Notes under the pieces: model-generated | What the model was told of the DNA's origin: nothing | What the model saw: the letters and a program-made list of their open reading frames with translations, nothing else | Database searches by the model: none | Translations under genes and position numbers: made by a program | Origin: Bog-159 sp963738375 | Lineage (GTDB): Bacteria; Acidobacteriota; Terriglobia; Bryobacterales; Bryobacteraceae | DNA length: 64,000 nt | Assembly: GCA_963738375.1 (NCBI GenBank) | Contig: CAVTWL010000004.1 | Location: forward strand, 186,001-250,000 | Reading direction: 5' to 3' | Shown: piece by piece, positions 27,406 to 35,439 of the stretch | Position numbering within the stretch: the stretch's first letter is position 1 | How the letters are laid out: each line of letters begins with the position of its first letter

Positions 27406-27413
27406 TTTATTTC
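27406..27413. repeat. Right 8-bp target-site duplication of the ISL3 element
   Basis: TTTATTTC, identical to 26245-26252. The following 200 bases up to the next gene hold no reading frame that I can support. Confidence 0.9.
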
Positions 27414-27620
27414 CTTCCCGTCACCGCCGCCCTCATTCCGGTCGAAAGACTGCATTCACGCTGCGGCTTGCCAGTCTTCAGTCCGCGCCCGCGACTGGTG
27501 CCCAAGAATCTCTAAAATGCTGATTTCATCGCGAGTTGTGCCATCCGTGACGCCGCGAAATGTTGAAAACCGAACGCCCGTCGCCGCGTGCCTTATATTA
27601 GAATCAGCGTGAGGTCTTGC

Positions 27621-29966
27621 ATGAAATCCCTGGTCGTGATCCTGGCTGCCTTGGCATTGGTTTCCTGTAGCCGCGATCCCAATGTCGCCAAGAAACGTTA
27701 CTTAGAAAACGGCAATAAATACTTTGCGAAGGGGAAATACAAGGAAGCTTCGATCATGTACCGCAATGCCTTGCAAAAGGACCAGCGGTACGGGCCGGCT
27801 TACTATCATCTGGCGCAGACGGACCTCAAGCTGGGCCGCATTCCCAATGCCCTCGGAGAACTGCGCCGCGCCATTGAGTTGATCCCAAAAGACCAGCCCG
27901 AACATCTGGATTCGGAAATTCGGTTAGCGGAAATCTATCTGGCTTTTACCCGGGAAGGCCAGTTTTTGGCCGAAGTCGAAGGCATTACCAAGGAACTCTT
28001 GCAGCGCGATCCGAATTCCTTCGACGGTCACCGCTTGACCGCGGATTTGAATTTCGTACGGGCCCAGGAGAGTTACCACCAGCGCCAGCCTGAGGAGACC
28101 GAAAAACTCTTGACGGCCGCCATCGCCGAGTACCGTAAAGCCATGTCGATCAAGGCCCCGGGCGAAGCGCTGAAGATGCAGTTGGCGCGCGCCCTCACCG
28201 CCGACCATCAGTTCGGCGAGGCCGAACAGATCTACAAGCAATTGATCGCTGAGAACAAAACCAACATCCAGGCTTACAACGAGTTGTACAGCGTCTACTT
28301 GACCCAGCGGCGAACTGCGGATGCCGAACAGGTGCTCAAGCTCGGAGCGGCCGGTAATCCGAAGCAAATGAGCTTTCTGGTCTCGTTGGCCAGCTTTTAC
28401 GCCAGCCGCCAGCGGCATGACGAAATGGTCGCCATCCTGAATCAGATCAAAGGCCACGTAAAGGACTTTGACAGGGCTTATCTGGTGGTTGGCGACTTCT
28501 ATTTCCGCAACGGGGATATGCAGGAGGCGCTCAATCAGTACAAGGAAGGCATGGCCGCCGATTCCAAGCAAAAAGCCACCTACCAGAAGCGCATGATTGA
28601 AGTCTTGATGCGCCAGAACAAGCGCGCCGAAGCGGCCGACATCAACGCCGCGATTCTGAAGGACAATCCCAAGGATTCCGATGCGCGCGGATTGCAGGCA
28701 TCCCTGCTGCTGGATCGCGGAGATATTCAAAAGGCGATTTCGGAATTGCAGGCCGTGGTAAATGCATCGCCGGATAATTTCGTAGCGCGCTACAACCTCG
28801 GGCGGGCCCATATCGCGCGCGCGGAATGGGAGCAGGCGCGGCAGCAGTTCAGCGAGGCGATTCGAGAACGGCCCGATTACCTTCCTGCTCGCCTGGCTCT
28901 GGCTCAGCTACAAGTCATGCGCCAGGAGTGGGATGAGGCGCTGAAATCGGTCGCCCAAGTGCTCGCCATCGACAAAAAGAACGCTCCCGCCCGCATGATC
29001 GAAGCGGCCGCTCTCATGGGTCAAAGGAAGTTTACCGAATCGCGCCAAGTCCTCGAGGAGGTACGAAAGGCCAATCCGAATGCTCCGGACATTGATTTCT
29101 CCCTGGGCATGGTGTCCATGCAGGAAGGCAACCTGAAAGACGCCGAAGAGATATTCCGGAAATCATACGCGGCCAATCCCAAAGATGCGCGCGGCTTGGT
29201 CGGTTTGGTCGAAGCGCTTTCCAAGCAGGGGCATTACGACCAGGCCATTCAGTTCCTGCAAGCGGAACTGGCAAAAACTCCGCAACGCACCGATCTGCAG
29301 ATGGCTCTCGGTAATATCGCCGTCCGGGCAGGCAACTTGGATCTGGCCATCGCGCAGTTCCAAGCCGTGCTCAATGAACTGGATAAGGACTCGAAAGCCC
29401 GCGGCGAGGTCTACTTCCGCTTGGGCGTCGTTCAGCGCCGCAAGGGAGACCTCAACGCGGCTATCCCGGCCCTGCAGAAGGCCAAAGAGGCTCTCCCCGC
29501 AAACGGGGTGGTGGCGGATGAACTCGCCCTGACCTTGCAGAATGCGAACCGCAAACCGGAAGCGAAGACCGCCTACGAGCAAGCGTTGAAGATCGTGCCC
29601 GAAGATCCCATGGCCCTCAACAATCTGGCGTTCCTGATGGCTGAGGGTGGCGGCGGAGATCTGGATCAGGCCCTGACCTACGCACAACGCGCCAAACAAC
29701 TGCGGCCCAACTGGCTGGAAGTTTCCGATACCCTTGGTTGGATCTATCTGAAAAAGAACATGAGCGACAATGCCATGGATGTTTTTCAGGCTCTGGTGAA
29801 CAAAATGCCAACCAGTTCGACTTACCGCTTTCACCTCGGAATGGCATACGCGCAGAAGGGCGATAAGCCCAAGGCATTGGCGGAACTAAGGAAAGCGTTA
29901 CAGAGCAGTCCCGCGAAAGATGAAGAGAATCAGATTAAGGATTTGATTAACAAGCTGCAGGCCTAA
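27621..29966 (+). CDS. TPR-repeat lipoprotein
   Basis: 781 residues. The signal peptide MKSLVVILAALALVSCSRDP ends in a lipobox (LVSC), so the protein is lipid-anchored with the repeats in the periplasm. At least fifteen TPR-like units follow, for example YLENGNKYFAKGKYKEASIM and NNLAFLMAEGGGGDLDQALT. Layout and length recall PrsT, the TPR lipoprotein of PEP-CTERM/exosortase systems, but this repeat class is common in acidobacteria, so I do not assign the name. Start: ATG 27621 is preferred over the longer frame at 27588 because it opens the signal peptide. A PEP-CTERM protein gene faces it downstream. A six-pair hairpin (cgtcca/tggacg) follows the stop without a T-run. Confidence 0.75.
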   Translation: MKSLVVILAALALVSCSRDPNVAKKRYLENGNKYFAKGKYKEASIMYRNALQKDQRYGPAYYHLAQTDLKLGRIPNALGELRRAIELIPKDQPEHLDSEIRLAEIYLAFTREGQFLAEVEGITKELLQRDPNSFDGHRLTADLNFVRAQESYHQRQPEETEKLLTAAIAEYRKAMSIKAPGEALKMQLARALTADHQFGEAEQIYKQLIAENKTNIQAYNELYSVYLTQRRTADAEQVLKLGAAGNPKQMSFLVSLASFYASRQRHDEMVAILNQIKGHVKDFDRAYLVVGDFYFRNGDMQEALNQYKEGMAADSKQKATYQKRMIEVLMRQNKRAEAADINAAILKDNPKDSDARGLQASLLLDRGDIQKAISELQAVVNASPDNFVARYNLGRAHIARAEWEQARQQFSEAIRERPDYLPARLALAQLQVMRQEWDEALKSVAQVLAIDKKNAPARMIEAAALMGQRKFTESRQVLEEVRKANPNAPDIDFSLGMVSMQEGNLKDAEEIFRKSYAANPKDARGLVGLVEALSKQGHYDQAIQFLQAELAKTPQRTDLQMALGNIAVRAGNLDLAIAQFQAVLNELDKDSKARGEVYFRLGVVQRRKGDLNAAIPALQKAKEALPANGVVADELALTLQNANRKPEAKTAYEQALKIVPEDPMALNNLAFLMAEGGGGDLDQALTYAQRAKQLRPNWLEVSDTLGWIYLKKNMSDNAMDVFQALVNKMPTSSTYRFHLGMAYAQKGDKPKALAELRKALQSSPAKDEENQIKDLINKLQA

Positions 29967-30098
29967 ACGTCCAGCGCTGTTGTGGACGGCTCTGACATCG
30001 CCATCTTCTGCATTTTTTGGAAGGGTCCGCCCCACAGCGGTCCGCGGAAGGCAAGTGGTGCAAGATCGTGCAAGCCCGGCCGCCTAAATCCCAAGGTC

Positions 30099-30130
30099 CA
30101 AAAAAAAATGAGAGCCCGGAGGCTCTCATC
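30099..30130 (-). terminator. Rho-independent terminator of the PEP-CTERM gene
   Basis: A perfect nine-pair stem, ATGAGAGCC/GGCTCTCAT (30108-30116 and 30121-30129), with a CGGA loop (plus strand). On the minus strand it is followed by a run of eight to nine T (30108-30100), a textbook intrinsic terminator 33 bases past the stop of the PEP-CTERM gene. It may also stop plus-strand transcripts from the TPR lipoprotein less well (ATCTTCTT). Confidence 0.9.
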
Positions 30131-30162
30131 TTCTTGCACCCAAAGGAGAATTGGCGGACCAG

Positions 30163-30885
30163 CTATTTTCGGAGACGCCGCCGCATCGCTCCTAACCCGA
30201 GAAGTCCGAAACCCAGCAATCCAAGAGAAGCCGGCTCTGGAGTTGCGCTGGCAGGTTGAAAAGACGCGACCGTATCTGTCCCGCCATCGATGATCGACAC
30301 ATTTCCGGCCGTCCAATTGGTAGCGTCGGTACTGATGATCAAAACGTACGACGCCTGGCCGGGGGCGATTTCGGTCGGGGGCGCCGTGGGGGGATAGAAG
30401 CTGAACCCAATCACGCTGCCGTCCACATTGCTGTCGCTGGTTTGGGGGACAACTTCACCGTCCAGGAACCCGGTTCCGGTTAATGTGCTGCCGTTTGTAA
30501 GGTATGCCGAATTCGTCGTGTAACCCGCGAAGTCCGTCGCGGTCAAGCGCGCCAGAGCCGTGGCAGAGCTTGGATCGTTCGTCACTTGGTAATAAAAATC
30601 GAGAGTCCCAGCGTCGTCATAGACGGCCGAATAGATAAAGCCAGAATTCGTTCCGGAAGTCGTTGTATACGTGAACGCGGAACTCATCCACGCTTCCAGC
30701 GTGCCCGAGGTGTCTCCCGTGCAGTCCACCGGGAATACCGTGTTGCCCGGCGACGGACCGCCGGATAGCGCTGCGCAACTACTTACAGTCCCCGCAAAAG
30801 CGGCGCCTCCCGTTAGCAAGGCGGCTAACAAAATGGCGGCCAAAGGCGCCTGTGTTCTTAACAATCTGTTGGTCAGTACCTTCAT
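30163..30885 (-). CDS. PEP-CTERM sorting-domain secreted protein
   Basis: 240 residues. A Sec leader (LLRTQAPLAAILLAALLTGG, cleavage near AFAG) is followed by a serine- and threonine-rich beta domain (SFYPPTAPPTEIAPGQASYV). The C-terminus is a canonical PEP-CTERM signal: PEPASLGLLGFGLLGLGAMR then RRLRK (about 216-240), recognised and cut by an exosortase. No exosortase is in the window. Start: ATG 30885 has a good GGAGGG ribosome site at 30892-30897; the open frame extending to 31146 is rejected as it puts 87 residues before the leader. It ends in a strong terminator and converges with the TPR lipoprotein. Confidence 0.85.
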   Translation of the reverse strand: MKVLTNRLLRTQAPLAAILLAALLTGGAAFAGTVSSCAALSGGPSPGNTVFPVDCTGDTSGTLEAWMSSAFTYTTTSGTNSGFIYSAVYDDAGTLDFYYQVTNDPSSATALARLTATDFAGYTTNSAYLTNGSTLTGTGFLDGEVVPQTSDSNVDGSVIGFSFYPPTAPPTEIAPGQASYVLIISTDATNWTAGNVSIIDGGTDTVASFQPASATPEPASLGLLGFGLLGLGAMRRRLRK

Positions 30886-31573
30886 TTGTAAGCCCTCCGA
30901 TGGCCTTACTGCTAGCAGTTTCGGACAGATTCTAATTGCATGCAAGGCCAAAGCGTCAAGAGATATATGAAAAGGTACAGAACTCCAAGATGAAATGTCT
31001 CTGAAATTACCATTTGGCCGGTGTCTTGGGGGAGAGCGTACTCCAACGCCCGAACGTTCACTGGCGGCCGAGTTCTCGGAGGCCCGCGAGGGAATTTTTA
31101 CACGATCATGTCGTGGGGAAAGCGAATATCCAAAGAGCAGAGTCAAAAGTACACGATCTGCTCTAAGTCCCCATTGTTTTCACGGTTGATGTTTGGTTCT
31201 CGACGTGCTAACCTAACCGCTTATTTCTAAACAGTAGTTTGGTTTGTTCCTATCCCTGGTTAGTTTGTAGCTAACCATAAGCAGGGTGTTCCATCGGTGT
31301 GGGATAAGGCTAAGCTGGACCTCGGTGATCGTGCCGTTAAGCACCTTCGCTTATTTCACCATCCATCTGCCGTCGAAGCGCCTCTTCGAAGATCGCCGGG
31401 ATGACGGCCCGCAAGCGATCTCAACGTACAAGCCCAAGGTCCCGGAACAGTCGCCAAGACCATTAAATGCGGCGGGAGAGCGGCCCTAGAGGGTCGATTC
31501 TAAGGCCGCTAGCTACGAGGTCGGCAGTCTGCGCGAACAGACTGCGTCGCTTACTAACAACGGAGAACCTTTA
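30886..31573. other. Long divergent intergenic region with leader hairpins
   Basis: 688 bases between the divergent PEP-CTERM and YVTN-propeller genes. Short frames exist on the plus strand (31021-31230, 31286-31489) without ribosome sites or recognisable products. Two inverted repeats lie close to the YVTN start: GCGGCC/GGCCGC (31480-31485, 31504-31509) and a better one at 31524-31545. The region is more AT-rich than its surroundings near 31150-31290 and should hold both promoters; I cannot place a -35/-10 pair with confidence. Confidence 0.5.
31524..31545 (+). promoter_or_regulatory. Perfect 8-pair hairpin in the leader of the YVTN gene
   Basis: GCAGTCTG and CAGACTGC are separated by the six-base loop CGCGAA, ending 28 bases before the ATG at 31574. 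There is no T-run, so it is not a terminator. It could be an mRNA-stabilising or translation-control hairpin, or a protein-binding palindrome. Confidence 0.5.
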
Positions 31574-32539
31574 ATGCACGCGTGTAACCAAATTAATGTA
31601 TCTTTATTGAGGGTCGCTGGATTATTAGCCACGTCGTTGGCTCTGTCCGCACAGCCCTATGGCTATGTGTCCAATCAGATGGGAAATAACGTGACTGTGG
31701 TCAATATGGCCACTAACGCAATTACCGCGGAAATACCGGTAAGCGGCGGCGGTCTTAGCGGTGTCCTCGTCACACCCAACGGTCAATTCCTTTACGTCGC
31801 TGAGGAGACCAAGAACCAGGTCGCGGTGATCTCGACTGCTTCAAATTCGGTCGTGGCAACGGTTAGCGTAGGCAGCTCGCCGGTGCAGGTGGCCATTACA
31901 CCCAACGGGTCGGCGGTCTATGTCGCCAACCAAGCCTCCAATAATGTTTCTGTGATTAACACCGCCAATAATACTGTTATCGATACCATCCCCGTGGGCA
32001 CCAAGCCGGTTGCTGTGGCGGCTACCCTCGACGGGACGCGGGTTCTCGTGTCCAATTTACTTTCCAACAACATCTCCGTCATCAGCACATCCAGCAACAC
32101 CGTGACCGCCACTTGGACGACAGGCTCCGGTCCCAACGGTATGGCCTTCGGCCCCAATGGCAAAGCAGTCTTCGTGACCAACCAATACGCCAACACCGTT
32201 TCGGTTCACAGCCTAACCAGCGGGGCCATCACCAATACCATCACCGGTTTCTCGGCTCCCAACTCTGCTGCCTTGAACCCAAGTGCCACCACACTTTACG
32301 TGACCAACGGCAATTCTTCTTCCGTGGCCGTGGTGAGCACCTCAACTTACGCAATTACCACCAAAATCACAGTCGGATTGCTGCCGATTTCGGTGGTGGT
32401 GTCCCCCACCGGCACGACCGCCTACGTAGCCAATGCGTATGGATATTCCTTGTCCGAAATCAATCTTTCTAACAACACGATTCAATATACGCTGCCTCAC
32501 GTGGGCATTTATCCGTTCTCGATCGCAGTTTACAATTAG
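31574..32539 (+). CDS. Exported YVTN-type seven-bladed beta-propeller protein
   Basis: 321 residues with a leader (LLRVAGLLATSLALSAQ). The mature protein is seven repeats of about 42 residues with the YVTN pattern: YGYVSNQMGNNVTVVNMATN, FLYVAEETKNQVAVISTAS, AVYVANQASNNVSVINTANN, and so on to AYVANAYGYSLSEINLS. Such 40-residue YVTN/YncE propellers are extracellular binding or structural proteins, also found in S-layers. A ribosome site (ggaga, 31561-31565) supports ATG 31574. Few lysines and many Asn/Thr/Ser are typical of the class. It has a long structured leader and seems to be transcribed alone. Confidence 0.85.
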   Translation: MHACNQINVSLLRVAGLLATSLALSAQPYGYVSNQMGNNVTVVNMATNAITAEIPVSGGGLSGVLVTPNGQFLYVAEETKNQVAVISTASNSVVATVSVGSSPVQVAITPNGSAVYVANQASNNVSVINTANNTVIDTIPVGTKPVAVAATLDGTRVLVSNLLSNNISVISTSSNTVTATWTTGSGPNGMAFGPNGKAVFVTNQYANTVSVHSLTSGAITNTITGFSAPNSAALNPSATTLYVTNGNSSSVAVVSTSTYAITTKITVGLLPISVVVSPTGTTAYVANAYGYSLSEINLSNNTIQYTLPHVGIYPFSIAVYN

Positions 32540-32637
32540 GCACTCTGATCATGCCGGGGCCGGAGCACTTGCGCTGGCCCTTGCCTTGATGTGCGTTGGG
32601 CAAAACTGCGCTACGATGGCCTATCCGGAGGCTCCGC

Positions 32638-33210
32638 ATGGTTTTGTCGGATGTAGACATCAAGCGCTACATCGAAGCTGGAAAAATCAAGATTGCTCCC
32701 GATCTGCCGCCCGAGCAGTTCGGCAGTTGCTCGGTGGATTTCCGCTTGGGCTCCGAGTTCAACGTCTTCGAATACAGCCGCCATCCGTACATCGATCTGC
32801 GGGACCGCTCCAGCATCCAGCAGATCATGCGCACGGTGGAAGTTGCCCCGGGCGAGCCTTTTGTCCTCCAGCCCCGCGATTTCGTGTTGGCGGTAACCAT
32901 GGAAGCTCTCGAACTGGACGCCGATGTCTTGGGCCGCTTGGAAGGACGTTCGAGCCTGGGGCGAATCGGCATCATCGTCCACGGCACCGCCGGCCTCTTC
33001 GATCCCGGTTGGACCGGTAAGGCCACCCTGGAGCTCAGCAACCTGAGCCGCATGGCGGTAGCGCTTTATCCGGGCATGCGCATCTGTTCGTTTACCTTCG
33101 AGCAACTCTCTTCTCCTTCCTCGGTTCCGTACAACAAGAAGCCCGGCAACAAGTACGCGGGACAACTGCATCCGCTGGCCAGCAAGTTGGCTTCTGAATC
33201 GCCCAAATGA
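32638..33210 (+). CDS. dcd: dCTP deaminase
   Basis: 190 residues, family size. Converts dCTP to dUTP (or, in bifunctional members, directly to dUMP) for thymidylate synthesis. Trimeric dUTPase-fold motifs are visible: SCSVDFRLGSEFNVF, LEGRSSLGRIGIIVHGTAG, and LFDPGWTGKATLELSN; the catalytic Glu lies in TLELSN. The start is ATG 32638 (MVLSDVDIKRYI) with ggag at 32627-32630; the open frame from 32596 only adds non-homologous residues. It follows the YVTN gene by 98 bases and ends before a GC-rich hairpin. Confidence 0.93.
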   Translation: MVLSDVDIKRYIEAGKIKIAPDLPPEQFGSCSVDFRLGSEFNVFEYSRHPYIDLRDRSSIQQIMRTVEVAPGEPFVLQPRDFVLAVTMEALELDADVLGRLEGRSSLGRIGIIVHGTAGLFDPGWTGKATLELSNLSRMAVALYPGMRICSFTFEQLSSPSSVPYNKKPGNKYAGQLHPLASKLASESPK

Positions 33211-33234
33211 CCTTGTTCTGGTGCGCTGCCCACG

Positions 33235-33315
33235 GCCGCCCCTAAGGCGGCGCTTGACAGGGAACAGTTTCCCTCGAACGGCTGAAACGTAAACCGTTCA
33301 CTAACAGTCTATAAT
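33235..33315 (+). promoter_or_regulatory. Promoter region with three adjacent palindromes upstream of the coiled-coil gene
   Basis: Three inverted repeats follow each other: GCCGCC-CCTAA-GGCGGC (33235-33251, possible end hairpin of dcd), AGGGAA-CAGT-TTCCCT (33259-33274) and GAACGG-N12-CCGTTC (33276-33299). A TATAAT hexamer is at 33310-33315, 33 bases before the GTG start. No consensus -35 sits 17 bases upstream; the last palindrome covers that place, so it may be an activator or repressor operator. TTGACA at 33254 is too far from this -10. Confidence 0.5.
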
Positions 33316-33347
33316 GTGGTAATCCCCACCTTAAGGAGCAAGAATTC

Positions 33348-34220
33348 GTGAGCAGCCCGATGTATACACCCCAGCCCAGTGGCTCGGGAACGAAAACCGC
33401 ACTGGTGGCCGGTGGGCTTATCGCCCTGCTGGCGTCCAACATTGGCCTTTGGTATCGCCTGGAAACGACTCGAACGGACGACCACGCGGCTAGCCAAGCC
33501 ATGATGGCGCAGATTGCCGAGCTGAAAGAAGCGGCTTCCGCGACTACTGCTTCGCATCGCCACAGCCTCGACACCATGAAAGAGGAATTGGAGGCGGCGC
33601 GACAACAGGCCAATCAGGCGGCCGGACACGCCAAGTTGGAAGCGCAGGCGCATGCGGATCAACTCGCGAAACAATTGCAGGAAGCGCAGGCCAAGCAGCA
33701 GGAGAAGGTACAATCGCAAATCAGCGACGTGCAACAGCAGGCCAGCACCGCCAATACCAAAATCGGCGAAGTCAGCGGCGATGTCACCGCGGTGAAGACC
33801 GATTTGGGATCCACCAAGGCTGAATTGGAGAAGACCGTCGCCAACCTGAACAAGGTGCAGGGCGATTTGGGCGTTACCAGCGGCTACGTGGCAACCAACG
33901 GCAAGGAACTCGACGCGCTCAAGCGCCTGGGCGAGCGCAATTACTTCCAGTTCACCTTGGCCAAGAAAGACAAGGCCCCCAAACGCGTCGGCGACGTCTC
34001 TCTCAAGCTGCGCAGCGTGGACAAAAAACGCAACAAGTACACCCTCGAAGTCTTGGCCGACGACAAAATGGTGGAAAAGAAAGACAAGGGCATCAACGAA
34101 CCGCTTCAATTCTACGTTGCCAAGGCCAAGCAGCCTTATGAGTTGGTGGTGAACGAGGTCGCTAAGGACCAGATCACGGGCTATCTGGCCACCCCGAAAG
34201 ACACCACACCGCGGAACTAG
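33348..34220 (+). CDS. Membrane-anchored coiled-coil protein
   Basis: 290 residues: a short cytoplasmic N-terminus, one membrane helix (TALVAGGLIALLASNIGLWY, about 17-36), a long Ala/Gln/Glu/Lys coiled coil (about 45-180, for example KEELEAARQQANQAAGHAKL), and a C-terminal beta-rich domain (NYFQFTLAKKDKAPKRVGDV, LKLRSVDKKRNKYTLEVLAD). The strong ribosome site aaggag (33332-33337) supports the GTG start. No enzymatic residues are visible. The architecture suggests a periplasmic spacer protein that holds a small sheet domain away from the inner membrane. I recognise it as a conserved acidobacterial-type protein only by style, not by a named family. Confidence 0.7.
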   Translation: MSSPMYTPQPSGSGTKTALVAGGLIALLASNIGLWYRLETTRTDDHAASQAMMAQIAELKEAASATTASHRHSLDTMKEELEAARQQANQAAGHAKLEAQAHADQLAKQLQEAQAKQQEKVQSQISDVQQQASTANTKIGEVSGDVTAVKTDLGSTKAELEKTVANLNKVQGDLGVTSGYVATNGKELDALKRLGERNYFQFTLAKKDKAPKRVGDVSLKLRSVDKKRNKYTLEVLADDKMVEKKDKGINEPLQFYVAKAKQPYELVVNEVAKDQITGYLATPKDTTPRN

Positions 34221-34229
34221 TCCCGCGAT

Positions 34230-35375
34230 CTATGAGGGCAGGCGGCGCATCTGTTTCTGCGCCAGACGGCTCCATTTGGCCACCGCGCGGCGCCGAAAGC
34301 GCGGCGCCGTGCGCACGGCTTCGGTAGCCCGCGTATAGGCCTCGCGCGCCTCGTCAGTCTTGGCCAGCCCTTCATAGGCCTGCCCCAGATCGTACAACCC
34401 TTCCGGGTCGTACGGACGGCGTTCCAGGTATTCCGTCAGAAACTGACGGGCGTCGTCATACTGCTTTGCCGCCAGGTACACGGCCGCCAGTTCGCGCAAA
34501 ATCTCACTCTGACCGTGCTTGTTGTCCTCATCCATCACCACCTGGAAGTACGCCAGCGCATCCTTTAACCGGCCCTGCTCGCGCGCCATGCGCCCCAATT
34601 GGAAATGCGCGTCCGTCTCCTTGGGATCGATGGCCACCGCTTGCTTGAACCGCTCAATCGCTTCCGGGTACTGGCGGCGCTGCTGATAGATCAAGCCCAG
34701 TTGATACTGTGCGTCGCCATCGTGCGGATTGAGCGCCGCCGCGTTCAGCATGCGATGAAAACTCTGCCGGCTGCGCAGGCCGGAGCCAAGACTGCCGATC
34801 TCGCTGCCCAGATAATAGTAGGCGTAAAACAGGAAGAAAGGCGACGCCAGCCAGCCCAGGAGGAAGTGGAGCGGTCCCCAAAGAAATACCGCCGCGGCAA
34901 GCGGAATCCACGACAGGCATACCACCATAGCGGAGATGCGGTTTTCGGCCCCGAAGACGGTGCGAACGGCGAAGAACATCAGGACGAAGAAATAAAACTG
35001 CGCCGCGGAGATCACAGCCAAGCGCGCCCCCACAGGCAACATCCAGACCACCAGCGCCGGGGGCAGATTGGCGGCCGCCCATGCCAGGCCGCTGCATGTA
35101 AGCAGCGGAGAATAGTCCCGCTGGAATATACTTCCCGTTCCGCCTCCCAGACGTCCCAGGATTCCGCTGAGTAGCAGCACGCCGGGGACATAGGTGACCG
35201 CCAGCACCAGTAGCGGCATGTAAAACGAAACCGCCAATCCGGACTTGTAAAGCCACGTGACGCAGAGCACCGCAATGCTCGCGAACAGCAGACTGCCCTG
35301 ATCCAGGATGGCGCTCATCGCCGCCGATGGTTGGCCATAGATGCGCAATAAGAGCTTGAAATTCTCGGTCAACAT
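34230..35375 (-). CDS. Yip1-like membrane protein with C-terminal TPR repeats
   Basis: 381 residues. The N-terminal half (about 1-200) has five or six hydrophobic helices in Yip1/DUF1282 style (MSAILDQGSLLFASIAVLCV, FYMPLLVLAVTYVPGVLLLS). The C-terminal half is four or five TPR units (GDAQYQLGLIYQQRRQYPEA, PEGLYDLGQAYEGLAKTDEA) facing the cytoplasm or periplasm. The final RRRAVAKWSRLAQKQMRRL is very basic. Start: ATG 35375 (MLTENFKLLLRIYGQP) is preferred since the longer frame to 35489 adds non-membrane residues. It is divergent from the AidB-like pseudogene, with 64 bases between. Function unknown. Confidence 0.65.
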   Translation of the reverse strand: MLTENFKLLLRIYGQPSAAMSAILDQGSLLFASIAVLCVTWLYKSGLAVSFYMPLLVLAVTYVPGVLLLSGILGRLGGGTGSIFQRDYSPLLTCSGLAWAAANLPPALVVWMLPVGARLAVISAAQFYFFVLMFFAVRTVFGAENRISAMVVCLSWIPLAAAVFLWGPLHFLLGWLASPFFLFYAYYYLGSEIGSLGSGLRSRQSFHRMLNAAALNPHDGDAQYQLGLIYQQRRQYPEAIERFKQAVAIDPKETDAHFQLGRMAREQGRLKDALAYFQVVMDEDNKHGQSEILRELAAVYLAAKQYDDARQFLTEYLERRPYDPEGLYDLGQAYEGLAKTDEAREAYTRATEAVRTAPRFRRRAVAKWSRLAQKQMRRLPS

Positions 35376-35439
35376 CGCAGCATAGCACCGGGACTTGTGC
35401 CAAGCCGTTGATCGCGCCATAGTGAATCCGGATGGCTCT

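Noticed and set aside
33254..33315. TTGACA (33254) with TATAAT (33310) as one promoter
   Set aside because: The spacing is 50 bases, against the usual 16-18; they cannot act as a pair.
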